Assembly (NCBI RefSeq): GCF_018403325.1 | Contig: NZ_BOSL01000010.1 | Coordinates: forward strand, 158,347-222,346 | Direction: 5' to 3' | Length of the DNA: 64,000 nt | Source of the DNA: Paenibacillus vini | Lineage (GTDB): Bacteria; Bacillota; Bacilli; Paenibacillales; Paenibacillaceae | In this document: positions 1-7,709 of the stretch, piece by piece | Layout of the letters: each line of letters starts with the position of its first letter | Numbering within the stretch: position 1 is the first letter of the stretch | The notes under the pieces: model-generated | What the model was told of the DNA's origin: nothing | The model's database searches: none | The model's input: only the letters and a program-made list of their open reading frames with translations | Translations under genes and position numbers: made by a program

Positions 1-683
1 CCCTGGAACACCTTGGCTCCCCCCTTCATCACGATCCATGTATCTACGTAAGGTAGCATCTCTTCCATCCGGTGGGTAACGACGATCACCGTCTTGCCTT
101 GCTCCCGCTGGAGCCGGGACAGCAGCTCGGCCAGTTCGGCCCGGCTCTGCGGATCCAGCGTTGCGGTCGGCTCATCCAGCGCAATAACATCCGGGTCCAT
201 CGCCAATACGGAGGCAATGGCCACTTTGCGCATTTGCCCGCCGCTTAGATGAAACGGGTTGCGGGGAAGAAACGAATCGTCAAGACCGACCAAGGCGAGC
301 GCCTTGCTGGCCCGTTCCCTTGCTTCCTCCGCCCCCATCCCGAAGTTCAGCGGTCCGAAGCAAAGGTCCTTCTCCACCGTATCTTCAAACAATTGCTGTT
401 CCGGAAATTGGAACACCAGTCCTACGCGCCGCCGCAATTCGCGCAGCGGAGGCTGCTTTTCCCCGGCCTGCAAGGTGAAATCCAGCACCCGGACTTTACC
501 CCCGGTCGGTTTCAATATGCCGTTAAAATGCTGCAGCAGGGTCGATTTGCCGGAGCCGGTTGAGCCGGCAACGGCGGCAAACACGCCTGTTCCCAGTTCC
601 AGGCTAACCTCTTCAAGCGCGCTGTGGCGCCAAAGGCTGCGTTCATCATAGGCGAAGCTTACTTGTTCGAATACAATTGCCAT
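1..683 (-). CDS. ecfA2: Energy-coupling factor transporter ATPase EcfA2 (partial, runs off left edge)
   Basis: Reading leftward from an ATG at 683 gives an ABC ATPase that continues past base 1, so its C-terminus is missing. It has a Walker A motif (STGSGKST, about residue 41), the Q-loop FQFPEQQLFEDTV typical of EcfA proteins, the signature LSGGQMRK, Walker B VIALDEPTATLD and the switch histidine in VVTHRMEE. It powers a group II ECF vitamin transporter together with EcfA1 and EcfT. The ATG has a GAGGAGGTGG ribosome site inside the 3' end of ecfA1, and the genes overlap by 25 bases, indicating translational coupling. ecfT is expected just outside the window. Family assignment is secure; the substrate is not shown, although the ApbE neighbour favours a flavin. 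Confidence 0.93.
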   Translation of the reverse strand, partial: MAIVFEQVSFAYDERSLWRHSALEEVSLELGTGVFAAVAGSTGSGKSTLLQHFNGILKPTGGKVRVLDFTLQAGEKQPPLRELRRRVGLVFQFPEQQLFEDTVEKDLCFGPLNFGMGAEEARERASKALALVGLDDSFLPRNPFHLSGGQMRKVAIASVLAMDPDVIALDEPTATLDPQSRAELAELLSRLQREQGKTVIVVTHRMEEMLPYVDTWIVMKGGAKVFQ

Positions 684-1498
684 AGCGCTTCCGCCACCTC
701 CTCGCCGCAGTATCCGGCCGGCAAGCGGATACCTTGCCGGCAGAGTTCCCGGACCAGCCGGACTTCGTAAGGAGCGATTAACCGGCAGGAATCCAGTAGC
801 TCTTCATCGCCGAACAAATCCCTTGGCTTAAGGTCGGCCGCGATCCTTCCATCCCGCAGCACAATCGCACGGTCCGAAGCCATGATTTCCTCCGCGTCAT
901 GGGTAATGGAAATCATCGTGTATTTTCCGCTATGCTTCATTTCACGCAATATGTTCAACAGCTCTCCCCGTGCCTTCTCATCCAGCATGGAGGACGCTTC
1001 ATCAAAAATAACGATCCCTGGCTCCATTGCCAAAATAGCCGCCACAGCAACCCGCTGCTTCTGTCCCCCCGACAATTCGGCGGGGTGTTTGGCCAGCAGG
1101 TGGCCGATCTCCAGCTTATCCGCATAACGCTTCACCCGCTCTACCATCTCCGCCCTTGGCAAACAGCGTCCCTCCAAGCCGAACGCAATGTCCTCCTCTA
1201 CGGTAGCTCCGATAAATTGGTTGTCGGGATTCTGGAATACCATGCCGATCCGAGGGCGAATTTGCTGGACGGTTTCCCTCAACAGAGGAGTTCCTTCTAC
1301 TATAATGCTGCCGCTGTTTACGGCCAGAAGACCGCCAAGCAGCTTGGCGAGCGTCGATTTTCCGCATCCGTTAGGCCCTACCAGCGACACCCAACTTCCT
1401 TGAAGAATGTCGAGAGTTACATCACCGAGAACCGGTTGCTCCGGCCCATATGCAAAAGATACCTGCTGCAATTCGAAAGCAAGCCCGGTCCCTTCCAT
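659..1498 (-). CDS. ecfA1: Energy-coupling factor transporter ATPase EcfA1
   Basis: A 279-residue ABC ATPase, full length for EcfA1. Visible motifs are Walker A GPNGCGKST (residues 41-49), the Q-loop FQNPDNQFIGATVEEDIAFG characteristic of ECF ATPases, the signature LSGGQKQR, Walker B IVIFDEASSMLD (Ala where Pro is usual) and the H-loop SITHDAEE. EcfA1 pairs with EcfA2 on the cytoplasmic side of an EcfT scaffold and drives uptake (or, in flavin-based electron transfer systems, export) through an S component. The ATG at 1498 has a good GGAAAGGGG ribosome site. It lies 33 bases downstream of the Gx-type membrane protein gene and overlaps ecfA2. Confidence 0.95.
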   Translation of the reverse strand: MEGTGLAFELQQVSFAYGPEQPVLGDVTLDILQGSWVSLVGPNGCGKSTLAKLLGGLLAVNSGSIIVEGTPLLRETVQQIRPRIGMVFQNPDNQFIGATVEEDIAFGLEGRCLPRAEMVERVKRYADKLEIGHLLAKHPAELSGGQKQRVAVAAILAMEPGIVIFDEASSMLDEKARGELLNILREMKHSGKYTMISITHDAEEIMASDRAIVLRDGRIAADLKPRDLFGDEELLDSCRLIAPYEVRLVRELCRQGIRLPAGYCGEEVAEALWQLYSNK

Positions 1499-1531
1499 CG
1501 TCTTTTCCCCTTTCCGACATCCATTCTGTAA

Positions 1532-2086
1532 TTAAGCCGCTTCCGTCAGAAATCCGTCGAACAGCGAAAGCTTGGATAACGAAGGAATCAAATACCGTAC
1601 CGCAATGCCTACGGCAATCCCGGTGAGTACTCCCATAATGAGCAGCATCGGCAGATAGTAGAATATTTTTGTAGTGTTAAAATACAGGGATGCGGCCGTA
1701 AGCTGGCCGATATTGTGGGCGATCCCGCCGACAATACTGATCCCGATGGCGCTAAGCCGCTTCCGGCCGACCAACAGCAGAAACCACATAGCCGCAAAGC
1801 TGAACAGCGCCCCCATGATGCTGAACAAAAAGCTCGAAAATGTACCGAATATAAATGCCGTAAGCAGCGTCTTGAGCAAGACCATCATTAATGCATCCCT
1901 GGCCCTTAGAAAATAAAGGCAAGTTAGCACCATGATGTTGGCCAGACCCAGTTTGGCGCCGGGTACGCTCATATTGATCGGTATAAGTGATTCCACCAAA
2001 CTAAGCACCACCGCAACCGCGGCGAAAATAGCAACGATCACCGTTCTTTTTAATGCCAGATTCGATTGTTCATTTAACGATGACAT
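1532..2086 (-). CDS. Gx transporter family membrane protein (Hpre_diP_synt_I type)
   Basis: A 184-residue, very hydrophobic protein with about five or six membrane segments, including an N-terminal helix at the IVAIFAAVAVVLSL stretch. It resembles the Gx / heptaprenyl diphosphate synthase component I family, whose members have an S-component-like fold and usually sit beside NusG-II and ApbE proteins. I chose the ATG at 2086 because GAAGGAG lies nine bases upstream; the open frame reaches 2128, but that start sits directly on the Shine-Dalgarno. The start overlaps the end of the NusG-II gene by 17 bases, so the two are coupled. The family name is misleading: enzymatic synthase activity is not supported by the sequence. 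Confidence 0.82.
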   Translation of the reverse strand: MSSLNEQSNLALKRTVIVAIFAAVAVVLSLVESLIPINMSVPGAKLGLANIMVLTCLYFLRARDALMMVLLKTLLTAFIFGTFSSFLFSIMGALFSFAAMWFLLLVGRKRLSAIGISIVGGIAHNIGQLTAASLYFNTTKIFYYLPMLLIMGVLTGIAVGIAVRYLIPSLSKLSLFDGFLTEAA

Positions 2087-2462
2087 CGACATCATCTCCT
2101 TCACCGGACGAACCGCTAATTTCCACAATCAACTTATGCGGCAAACACACGATCGTCCCTCCGTTTCGCTCCACGAACCCAAACGTAAGGCAAACTTTGT
2201 CCGGACAATCGGCATCGATCATTTCTATTCCATAATCATGGACTTTTAACAGGTTGTATCCGAACTCGGTTTTGATTTCCACGGTTTGCTCTTCCCCGGT
2301 CAACTCCACCGTACGGAACAACTTTCCGTCAACCGTAATTTTTGCTACGCGTTTTTCATTGTGATCTTTTTCACTTGAGTCCCCACCGAGCCACCTCGGG
2401 ACCAAAAACGCTGCGGCAATGACAACAATTAAGCCGATCAGTAGGATATCTCCGCGTTTCAT
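2070..2462 (-). CDS. NusG domain II-containing membrane-anchored protein
   Basis: A 130-residue protein with one N-terminal membrane anchor (IGLIVVIAAAFLVPRWL, about residues 9-25) and an extracytoplasmic beta-rich domain. The domain carries the signature of the NusG_II family: DADCPDKVCLTFGFV followed by GGTIVCLPHKLIVEI. The conserved cysteines (CPDKVC and CLPHK) are present. Such proteins occur with Gx proteins and ApbE in Gram-positive flavinylation and extracellular electron transfer loci. The first gene of a leftward operon, it starts at an ATG and is divergent from the ApbE gene. Its molecular role is not established; the name reflects fold similarity to NusG domain II, not transcription. 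Confidence 0.85.
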   Translation of the reverse strand: MKRGDILLIGLIVVIAAAFLVPRWLGGDSSEKDHNEKRVAKITVDGKLFRTVELTGEEQTVEIKTEFGYNLLKVHDYGIEMIDADCPDKVCLTFGFVERNGGTIVCLPHKLIVEISGSSGEGDDVDVIVK

Positions 2463-2693
2463 GGCAAACTCCCTTATTTTTTAATTATATAAATCTTAGA
2501 TGAACCCATTATACCTGTAACATTCCTCACGGCCGTGTGATATTTGTCGCTTTCCAAGAAGCTTTTCACAAAATCCTCACTTAAGAAGGAATTTTATAGG
2601 ATAATTATTACTTTGTGAATAAAAGTACTTTTAGCACCGATTACTTTCTGCTAAAATCAAGGGCGAAATGACAGGAGAAAAGAGGCTACGAAT

Positions 2694-3785
2694 ATGAAAA
2701 AAAACAAATCGGCAATCCTGTTGGTGGCTTTATCCATGGTCGCGGCATTGCTGGGCGGATGTTCCGGAAACGGTACTTCGTCAGAGACCGGAACCGCTGT
2801 CGGCTCGAAAGCATCGAAAAACCAGGCTGTTGAACCGTTGGGCCAAACCTTTTTTATTTTTGATACCGTGGTAAACGTCAAAATATATGACAACCGGGCT
2901 ACTTCGAAAAATTTCGAGGAGCTTGACGCCTTGATGCAAGAAATAGATGGCAGAATCAGCCGCACGGCGGAGGGAAGCGAGATTTACCAGGTCAACGCCA
3001 ATTCCGGTGTGGCACCAGTAAAAGTGTCCGAGGAGACCTATGATCTTGTCTCCACGGCGCTGGACTACGCCAAACGGACGGACGGGCGATTCGATCCGGC
3101 GATCGGGAACCTGGTGACTTTGTGGAATATCGGTCATGAAGGCGCCCATGTTCCAGCAGTTGAAGATATCGCCATTGCCCAGGCGCTTTGTGATTACACC
3201 AAAATCGATATGAACGCCGACAAGCATGAAATCTTTTTGCAGGAAAAAGGAATGGCGATCGATTTAGGCTCTATAGGCAAAGGCTACGCCGCAGACCGGA
3301 TTTACGATTATCTGGCAGAACAAGGCTTTAACAGCGCCATTATCGATTTGGGCGGGAATGTTTACGCTATGGGGAAAAAGCCGAACGGGAACCTTTGGAC
3401 TATCGGAATTCAGGATCCCGACCAGGAACGGGGCAACCCGATCGGTAACATTAAAGTCGAAGACAAAACCGTAGTCACCTCGGGGATCTACGAGCGTTTC
3501 TTTATCGAGGACGGCCAGTTGTACCAGCATATCATCAATCCGAAAACGGGTTACCCCGTGGATAATGGCATCAGCAGCGTAACGATCGTAACCAACCGGT
3601 CCACGGACGCCGATGCGCTCTCCACGACACTGTTTGTCCTTGGCATAGAGGAAGGTCTCGCCTTCATCGAGAATACTCCCGATACCGAAGCTTTATTTAT
3701 TTCGAAAGACAAGAAATTATACGCCACTTCGGGCTTCAAAGAGCTTCTGACCAAAACGAACGACGACTATGTATTTGCGAATTAA
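2694..3785 (+). CDS. apbE: ApbE-family FAD:protein FMN transferase lipoprotein
   Basis: A 363-residue lipoprotein with a lipobox ending in ALLGGC (Cys at about residue 23), so it is anchored outside the membrane. ApbE-type enzymes attach FMN from FAD to Thr/Ser in target proteins using Mg2+. The family motifs are present in order: TVVNVKIYD near the start, the SRTAEGSEIYQVN substrate region, DLGSIGKGYAADR, DLGGNVYAMG, TSGIYERFF with YQHIINPKTGYP, and the metal-binding DADALSTTLFVLG. Length is normal. The start has an AGGAGAAAAGAGG ribosome site. It is divergent from the NusG-II/Gx/EcfA operon and followed by its own terminator. No flavinylation target with a DxxST-type site is visible in the window. 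Confidence 0.95.
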   Translation: MKKNKSAILLVALSMVAALLGGCSGNGTSSETGTAVGSKASKNQAVEPLGQTFFIFDTVVNVKIYDNRATSKNFEELDALMQEIDGRISRTAEGSEIYQVNANSGVAPVKVSEETYDLVSTALDYAKRTDGRFDPAIGNLVTLWNIGHEGAHVPAVEDIAIAQALCDYTKIDMNADKHEIFLQEKGMAIDLGSIGKGYAADRIYDYLAEQGFNSAIIDLGGNVYAMGKKPNGNLWTIGIQDPDQERGNPIGNIKVEDKTVVTSGIYERFFIEDGQLYQHIINPKTGYPVDNGISSVTIVTNRSTDADALSTTLFVLGIEEGLAFIENTPDTEALFISKDKKLYATSGFKELLTKTNDDYVFAN

Positions 3786-3816
3786 TTTTGCCGGCTCGCC
3801 TTATTCATCATCCCCT

Positions 3817-3843
3817 CTCCGCTTCTTTGAAGCGGAGTTTTCT
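3817..3843 (+). terminator. Rho-independent terminator of apbE
   Basis: A nine-base perfect stem, CTCCGCTTC with GAAGCGGAG around a TTT loop, is followed by TTTTCTT. It lies 31 bases after the apbE stop codon. Confidence 0.9.
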
Positions 3844-4189
3844 TATGCTGTTTTGAAAATCACAGTTGACTTTTCATGAAATTTGCAGTAATATGAATAA
3901 TTAGATTGTTAAACCCCATATAGCAGTTCCTCAAAAGATTATAACTCTCCTAATACCAGATCGGTATAAAATTCCTTATTTGATTGACCCAAAGAGTAAG
4001 AATTTTCGTGTATTTCTAATTCACGCTGGCGCGGTCATCGGAGCCGCAAGGACAAATGAGAGGTAGGGCTTTTGTTGTTTTGGAAACCGTTAAACAGTTG
4101 CGGTTGTAGTCTAGGCAGGAACCATAACGTTGCACCTTCAACGTGTACATGAAGGCGCGGGTTGCAATATAAATCCCATGGGAATATAC
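3844..4189 (+). ncRNA. Gene-free structured segment; possible IS200/IS605 3'-end (omega-RNA-like) relic at about 4012-4189
   Basis: No credible protein is encoded here. From about 4012 several short hairpins follow each other: CGG/GCCG, AAACCG/CGGTT (about 4081-4108), CCTTC/GAAGG (about 4135-4157) and a CCCATGGG palindrome near 4176. The block AGTCTAGGCAGGAACC (4110-4125) followed by AAATCCCATGG reminds me of the structured 3' ends of TnpB-encoding IS200/IS605 elements, where a guide RNA is made. There is no tnpB or tnpA. The leftward open frame across it has no ribosome site or family resemblance. The assignment rests on recollection of motif style and is tentative; the rest of the interval holds nothing I recognise. 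Confidence 0.35.
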
Positions 4190-4243
4190 AAAGAAACCAA
4201 AAGCAAGCGTCACGCGGATGTGTCTCATCCGTATGACGCTTGC
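4190..4243 (-). terminator. Rho-independent terminator of the sugar ABC operon
   Basis: On the minus strand GCAAGCGTCA, with an inner GGATG/CATCC, pairs with TGACGCTTGC and is followed by TTTTGGTTTCTTTG. It begins about 20 bases after the solute-binding protein stop. Confidence 0.85.
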
Positions 4244-4263
4244 GTCCATTTTGTGGCCTTTTT

Positions 4264-5526
4264 TCACTCCACGCTCAGGTTATCCCAGTTCATCTGAAAT
4301 TGCTCCAGCATTTCCTGCTTATCGATTTTTCCGCCGATATAAGCCTGAATGCTGCTGGCGATTTCAGGCGCCATCCCGTTCGGGAACCGGAACCAGTTCC
4401 AGGTCAGCGCTTTGTCGGCGTCCGTATAGTTCAGCACTTCCATCCCCAGCACTCCCAGATCTTCCTCATTTCCTTGAATGCTGTCGAACGCCGGAATGAA
4501 TTTGAATTCCTTGGTGATGTATCTTTTGCCCGTCTCGGAAGTCACCAGCCAATTAAGGAATTCCTTAGCCTCTTCTTTGACCGGGGAATCCTTATAAATG
4601 ACCCAGTTGTTCGGCACGCCTACAAACAGCTTGTCGTTGTCTTCCGCCGAATCATCGACCGGCATCGGCAGAATACCCATGTTCAGGTCCGGGTTGATCC
4701 CGTCGAGCTGCACCTGGGTCCAGTTCCCTTGCTGCAGCATGGCCGTTTTTCCTTCCGCAAACATCGTTACCTGCGTATTGTAATCCGTGGTCAGCGGATT
4801 CGGGTTGCCGTATTCCAGCGTCAAATCGAGCAGCTCGGTCCACTGCTTGAAAACCGGATCATCCGCAAACTTATACTTGCCGTCCGTTAATCCCTGAATG
4901 AACTCCGCCGGATCCTTTTGATTGGCGAATGCCGCATTGACGTTATGGTTTCCGAGCACGAACCACTCCTGGTATCCGTTGGAGAACGGTATGATTCCCG
5001 CCGCCTTCAGCTTCTCGGCCGCTTCCCGCAGTTCGCTGAGTGTCACAGGCTTCTCCTTGATTCCTGCTTTTTCAAACAAGTCCTTATTATATATAAAGCC
5101 GTAACCTTCCAGGTTCACCGGCTGTCCGTAAAGCTTGCCGTCCTTTGTCATCGGCTCCTTGGCAATTTCCTTGGCGTCCTTCACCCAAGGCTCGTCCGAC
5201 AAATCTTCCAGGTATTCCTGCCACATTTCCATCTCCGTAAATCCGCCGATATTAAAAATATCCGGTTCTTCGCCCGAAGCGAATTTGGACCGCAAGGATG
5301 CTCCGTAATCGCTCCCGCCGCCGACGGTCTGGATATCCAGCTTGATGTCCGGATGTTCTTTTTCATATTCCGCCTTCAGGCGTTCCATGGCTTCCGCAAT
5401 TTCCACCTTAAACTGAAAAATATGCAGTACTTTACGCTTCCCGTCCATCTCCGGCCCGCTTTTGCCGCATCCGGCAACCAGCAGCGCCATGACGAGCAGG
5501 AGCAAGAGTTGTCTGCCCAGTTTCAT
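4264..5526 (-). CDS. ABC transporter sugar-binding lipoprotein (family 1 solute-binding protein)
   Basis: A 420-residue extracellular solute-binding protein. It has an N-terminal lipoprotein signal with lipobox LLVAGC (Cys at residue 20) and a typical family 1 body: KVEIAEAMERLKAEYEKEHPDI, the DIFNIGGF segment, YGFIYNKDLFEKAGI and NNWVIYKDSPVKEEAKEFLNWL. It captures an oligo- or monosaccharide and delivers it to the two permeases encoded immediately upstream. The ribosome site AAGGAGGGTG precedes the ATG. The gene order permease-permease-binding protein is less usual than binding protein first. No dedicated ATPase is present, so a shared MsmX-type ATPase is likely. The substrate cannot be read from the sequence. 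Confidence 0.92.
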   Translation of the reverse strand: MKLGRQLLLLLVMALLVAGCGKSGPEMDGKRKVLHIFQFKVEIAEAMERLKAEYEKEHPDIKLDIQTVGGGSDYGASLRSKFASGEEPDIFNIGGFTEMEMWQEYLEDLSDEPWVKDAKEIAKEPMTKDGKLYGQPVNLEGYGFIYNKDLFEKAGIKEKPVTLSELREAAEKLKAAGIIPFSNGYQEWFVLGNHNVNAAFANQKDPAEFIQGLTDGKYKFADDPVFKQWTELLDLTLEYGNPNPLTTDYNTQVTMFAEGKTAMLQQGNWTQVQLDGINPDLNMGILPMPVDDSAEDNDKLFVGVPNNWVIYKDSPVKEEAKEFLNWLVTSETGKRYITKEFKFIPAFDSIQGNEEDLGVLGMEVLNYTDADKALTWNWFRFPNGMAPEIASSIQAYIGGKIDKQEMLEQFQMNWDNLSVE

Positions 5527-5597
5527 TTCGGTTCACCCTCCTTTGCCCTTCTTTGCCCTTTTGCTTTATCTATCAAGCATAATGCGCACTAAGATGC

Positions 5598-5609
5598 GAT
5601 AACGTTATC
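5598..5609. promoter_or_regulatory. LacI-type palindrome in the permease/binding-protein junction
   Basis: GATAACGTTATC is a perfect 12-base dyad with a central CG, the layout of LacI/GalR-family operators. It overlaps the permease stop codon, 72 bases upstream (in transcription) of the solute-binding protein start. It could equally be chance. Confidence 0.3.
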
Positions 5610-6441
5610 CTTTTACCGAGCCTTGGGCGATGCCCTCGATAATATATTTTTGCATGGCCAGGAAAAAGATAACTACCGGCGTAATGCCCAGAACTAAAGC
5701 CGGAAGCGCTAAATTCCACTGCTTGGTATACTGCCCGAAGAAAGCGAACGTCTCGATCGGGATTGTAAACAACTCCGGTTTCTGCAAAATCAGGGACGGC
5801 ATCAGATAATCATTCCAAATCCATAAGGTGTTCAAAATGATGACCGTTACCGCAATCGGCTGCATGAGCGGCAAAATAATGCGGAAAAATGTACCGTAAG
5901 CGGTGCATCCGTCAACCCGGCCGGCTTCTTCAATATCCAGCGGAACCGATTTGACGAACCCATGGAGCATGAACACCGTAAGCGGTGCGCCAAAGCCCAG
6001 ATAGCAGATCACCAGTCCCCAAATCGAGTTCATGATGCCTAGCAGGCTGGACACTTTGACCAGCGGAATCATGATCGCCTGAAACGGGATGACCATCGCT
6101 GCTACAAACGCCGCATATAAGAACCGGTTATACCGGGTCGGCTTGCGGGCCATCCGGTACGCAGCCATCGAGCACATCAAAACGAGCAGCAAGTTACTCG
6201 CCACCGTGACGAGCAGCGAATTGCCGAAGGCTTTGGGAAACGAGGTCTTTTTCCATGCTTCCGCATAGTTCCCCCACTGAAAAACGTTCGGCCATCCGGC
6301 CGAATCGGTCAGAATTTCGCCAAAGCTTTTTAATGAATTCACGATCAGAAAATAAAAAGGCACCAGAAATACCAGTCCGCCGAGAATGAGCAGCGCTTCG
6401 ATCAAAATCATTCCTCCGCGATAGCGTTTGGCTGTATCCAT
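5605..6441 (-). CDS. Carbohydrate ABC transporter permease (MsmG/LacG type)
   Basis: A 278-residue inner-membrane permease with about six membrane helices. The EAA loop EEAGRVDGCTAYGTFFRIILP (split here as EEAGRVDGC ... FFRIILP) identifies it as a binding-protein-dependent sugar permease that contacts the ATPase. The C-terminus, QKYIIEGIAQGSVKG, is the classic MsmG-type ending. Its ATG shares one base with the TAA of the upstream permease (TAATG), so translation is coupled. It forms the importer with the preceding permease and the solute-binding protein at 4264-5526. Confidence 0.95.
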   Translation of the reverse strand: MDTAKRYRGGMILIEALLILGGLVFLVPFYFLIVNSLKSFGEILTDSAGWPNVFQWGNYAEAWKKTSFPKAFGNSLLVTVASNLLLVLMCSMAAYRMARKPTRYNRFLYAAFVAAMVIPFQAIMIPLVKVSSLLGIMNSIWGLVICYLGFGAPLTVFMLHGFVKSVPLDIEEAGRVDGCTAYGTFFRIILPLMQPIAVTVIILNTLWIWNDYLMPSLILQKPELFTIPIETFAFFGQYTKQWNLALPALVLGITPVVIFFLAMQKYIIEGIAQGSVKG

Positions 6442-7322
6442 TACATTTCAACCTCCCTGCTCTTGGTCGCCCGGACCTGAAGAATCGAAATCAGCGCGAC
6501 TATAACGAAGAAGATGATCGCCTTTGCCGAGCCCATGCCGAATCGGCTGATATTGAAGGCTTCGTTGTAAATGTTCAGGGCTACCGATTCCGTCGATTTA
6601 AACGGTCCGCCTTTGGTCAGAGAGAGGTTCAGATCAAACAGCTTGAACGACCATGAGAGTGCCAGGAACAGGCACACCGTGACCGCAGGCATAACGAGCG
6701 GAATGATGACACTTCTCAGCACCTGTCCGCGCCCGGCCCCGTCAACCTTGGCTGCTTCGATCAGGCTCTTCGGTACATTGTTGATGGCGGAAATATATAT
6801 AACCATGAGATAACCCGCGTTCTGCCAGACGAACACAATGACGATCGCCCAGAAGGAAGTCGCTTCCGTCCCGAGCCACGGGAGATTAAAAAAGGACCAG
6901 CCGGTAGCCCCGCCGATCGACGCAAAGCCCCGTACGAAAATAAACTGCCAGATAAAGCCGAGCAACAATCCCCCGATTACATGGGGCATAAAGAAGACCG
7001 TCCTCATCACGTTACGCGTATATAGTCTCTTTGTTAAAAAATAGGCGAGCAAGAAGCCCACTACATTCGTGAGCAACACGCCTAACACCGTAAATTTCGC
7101 CGTGAACCAGAACGAATTCAGAAAGGCGGGATCCTTGGTGAAAATATGGGCAAAGTTCCGAAGCCCCACTCCATCCACTTGTCTGGAAATCCCGTTCCAG
7201 TCCGTAAATGCATAATATAAGCCCAGAAAAAACGGGACCGCTACGATCAATACAAAAAATATCGTCGAAGGCCCCACAAACACCAACTGCTGTATCTGCT
7301 GGGACGTCTTTCTCCGTGTCAT
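6441..7322 (-). CDS. Carbohydrate ABC transporter permease (MsmF/LacF type)
   Basis: A 293-residue permease with an N-terminal helix (LVFVGPSTIFFVLIVAVPFF) and about six helices in all. The EAA motif EAAKVDGAGRGQVLRSVIIP and the Pro-Gly-rich LTKGGPFKSTESVALNIYNEAF region are typical of the MsmF partner. It is the first gene of the importer operon and starts at an ATG preceded by AAGGGGTGAG. A regulator gene is not adjacent, and the operon has no glycoside hydrolase, so the sugar is unknown. Confidence 0.95.
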   Translation of the reverse strand: MTRRKTSQQIQQLVFVGPSTIFFVLIVAVPFFLGLYYAFTDWNGISRQVDGVGLRNFAHIFTKDPAFLNSFWFTAKFTVLGVLLTNVVGFLLAYFLTKRLYTRNVMRTVFFMPHVIGGLLLGFIWQFIFVRGFASIGGATGWSFFNLPWLGTEATSFWAIVIVFVWQNAGYLMVIYISAINNVPKSLIEAAKVDGAGRGQVLRSVIIPLVMPAVTVCLFLALSWSFKLFDLNLSLTKGGPFKSTESVALNIYNEAFNISRFGMGSAKAIIFFVIVALISILQVRATKSREVEM

Positions 7323-7474
7323 CCAGGTCTCACCCCTTAGCTAACTGTTTTGACCTCTTTTTACCCTTGGGGGCAAAGGATTGAATCTTCACTCTCCGTT
7401 GGCGATGAATAATTCAGGCGCTCCTATCCCAGAATAAAGTTGTCTTTCCAATCCAGTCCAAAGGGGTGTTTTGC

Positions 7475-7633
7475 ATGCGTGAAGGCTTGATTCCTACTGT
7501 TCTTGGAGCTGTAGTATCCGCTTCTGCCGCATCACTGCTTGGAAGCAAGTACAAACTTGCTGCAACCGGAGCTCTCGGTTTCGGCCTGGCCCATATCGTG
7601 CTCGGCGCCATCGATTTAATCGAGCACCGCTAG
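7475..7633 (+). CDS. Small hydrophobic protein of unknown function (52 aa)
   Basis: A 52-residue open frame, MREGLIPTVLGAVV at its start, with an Ala/Gly/Leu-rich body that could form one or two short membrane helices and a final IEHR. AAAGGGGTG sits seven bases before the ATG, and a strong terminator follows within 25 bases, so it has a complete transcription-unit layout. I have the impression of similar short proteins in Paenibacillus under unreliable names, but cannot assign a function. It is divergent from the sugar importer and convergent with the anti-sigma gene. Confidence 0.65.
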   Translation: MREGLIPTVLGAVVSASAASLLGSKYKLAATGALGFGLAHIVLGAIDLIEHR

Positions 7634-7657
7634 CCTTGACAGAAAGACAAAAAGAGA

Positions 7658-7706
7658 GGGACTACCCCGCATGCAGCTCGTTCTGCTGAAGGATAGTCCC
7701 TTTTTT
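7658..7706 (+). terminator. Rho-independent terminator after the 52-aa gene
   Basis: GGGACTA pairs with TAGTCCC across a partly paired loop and is followed by TTTTTT. The minus strand also has a T-rich flank (CTCTCTTTTTG), so it may stop the convergent anti-sigma operon as well. Confidence 0.8.
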
Positions 7707-7709
7707 AAC

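Noticed and set aside
4016-4267. An 83-codon leftward frame over the structured segment after apbE
   Set aside because: No ribosome site, no family resemblance, and it crosses a strong terminator hairpin. The CPCG near its end is not part of a credible zinc finger.
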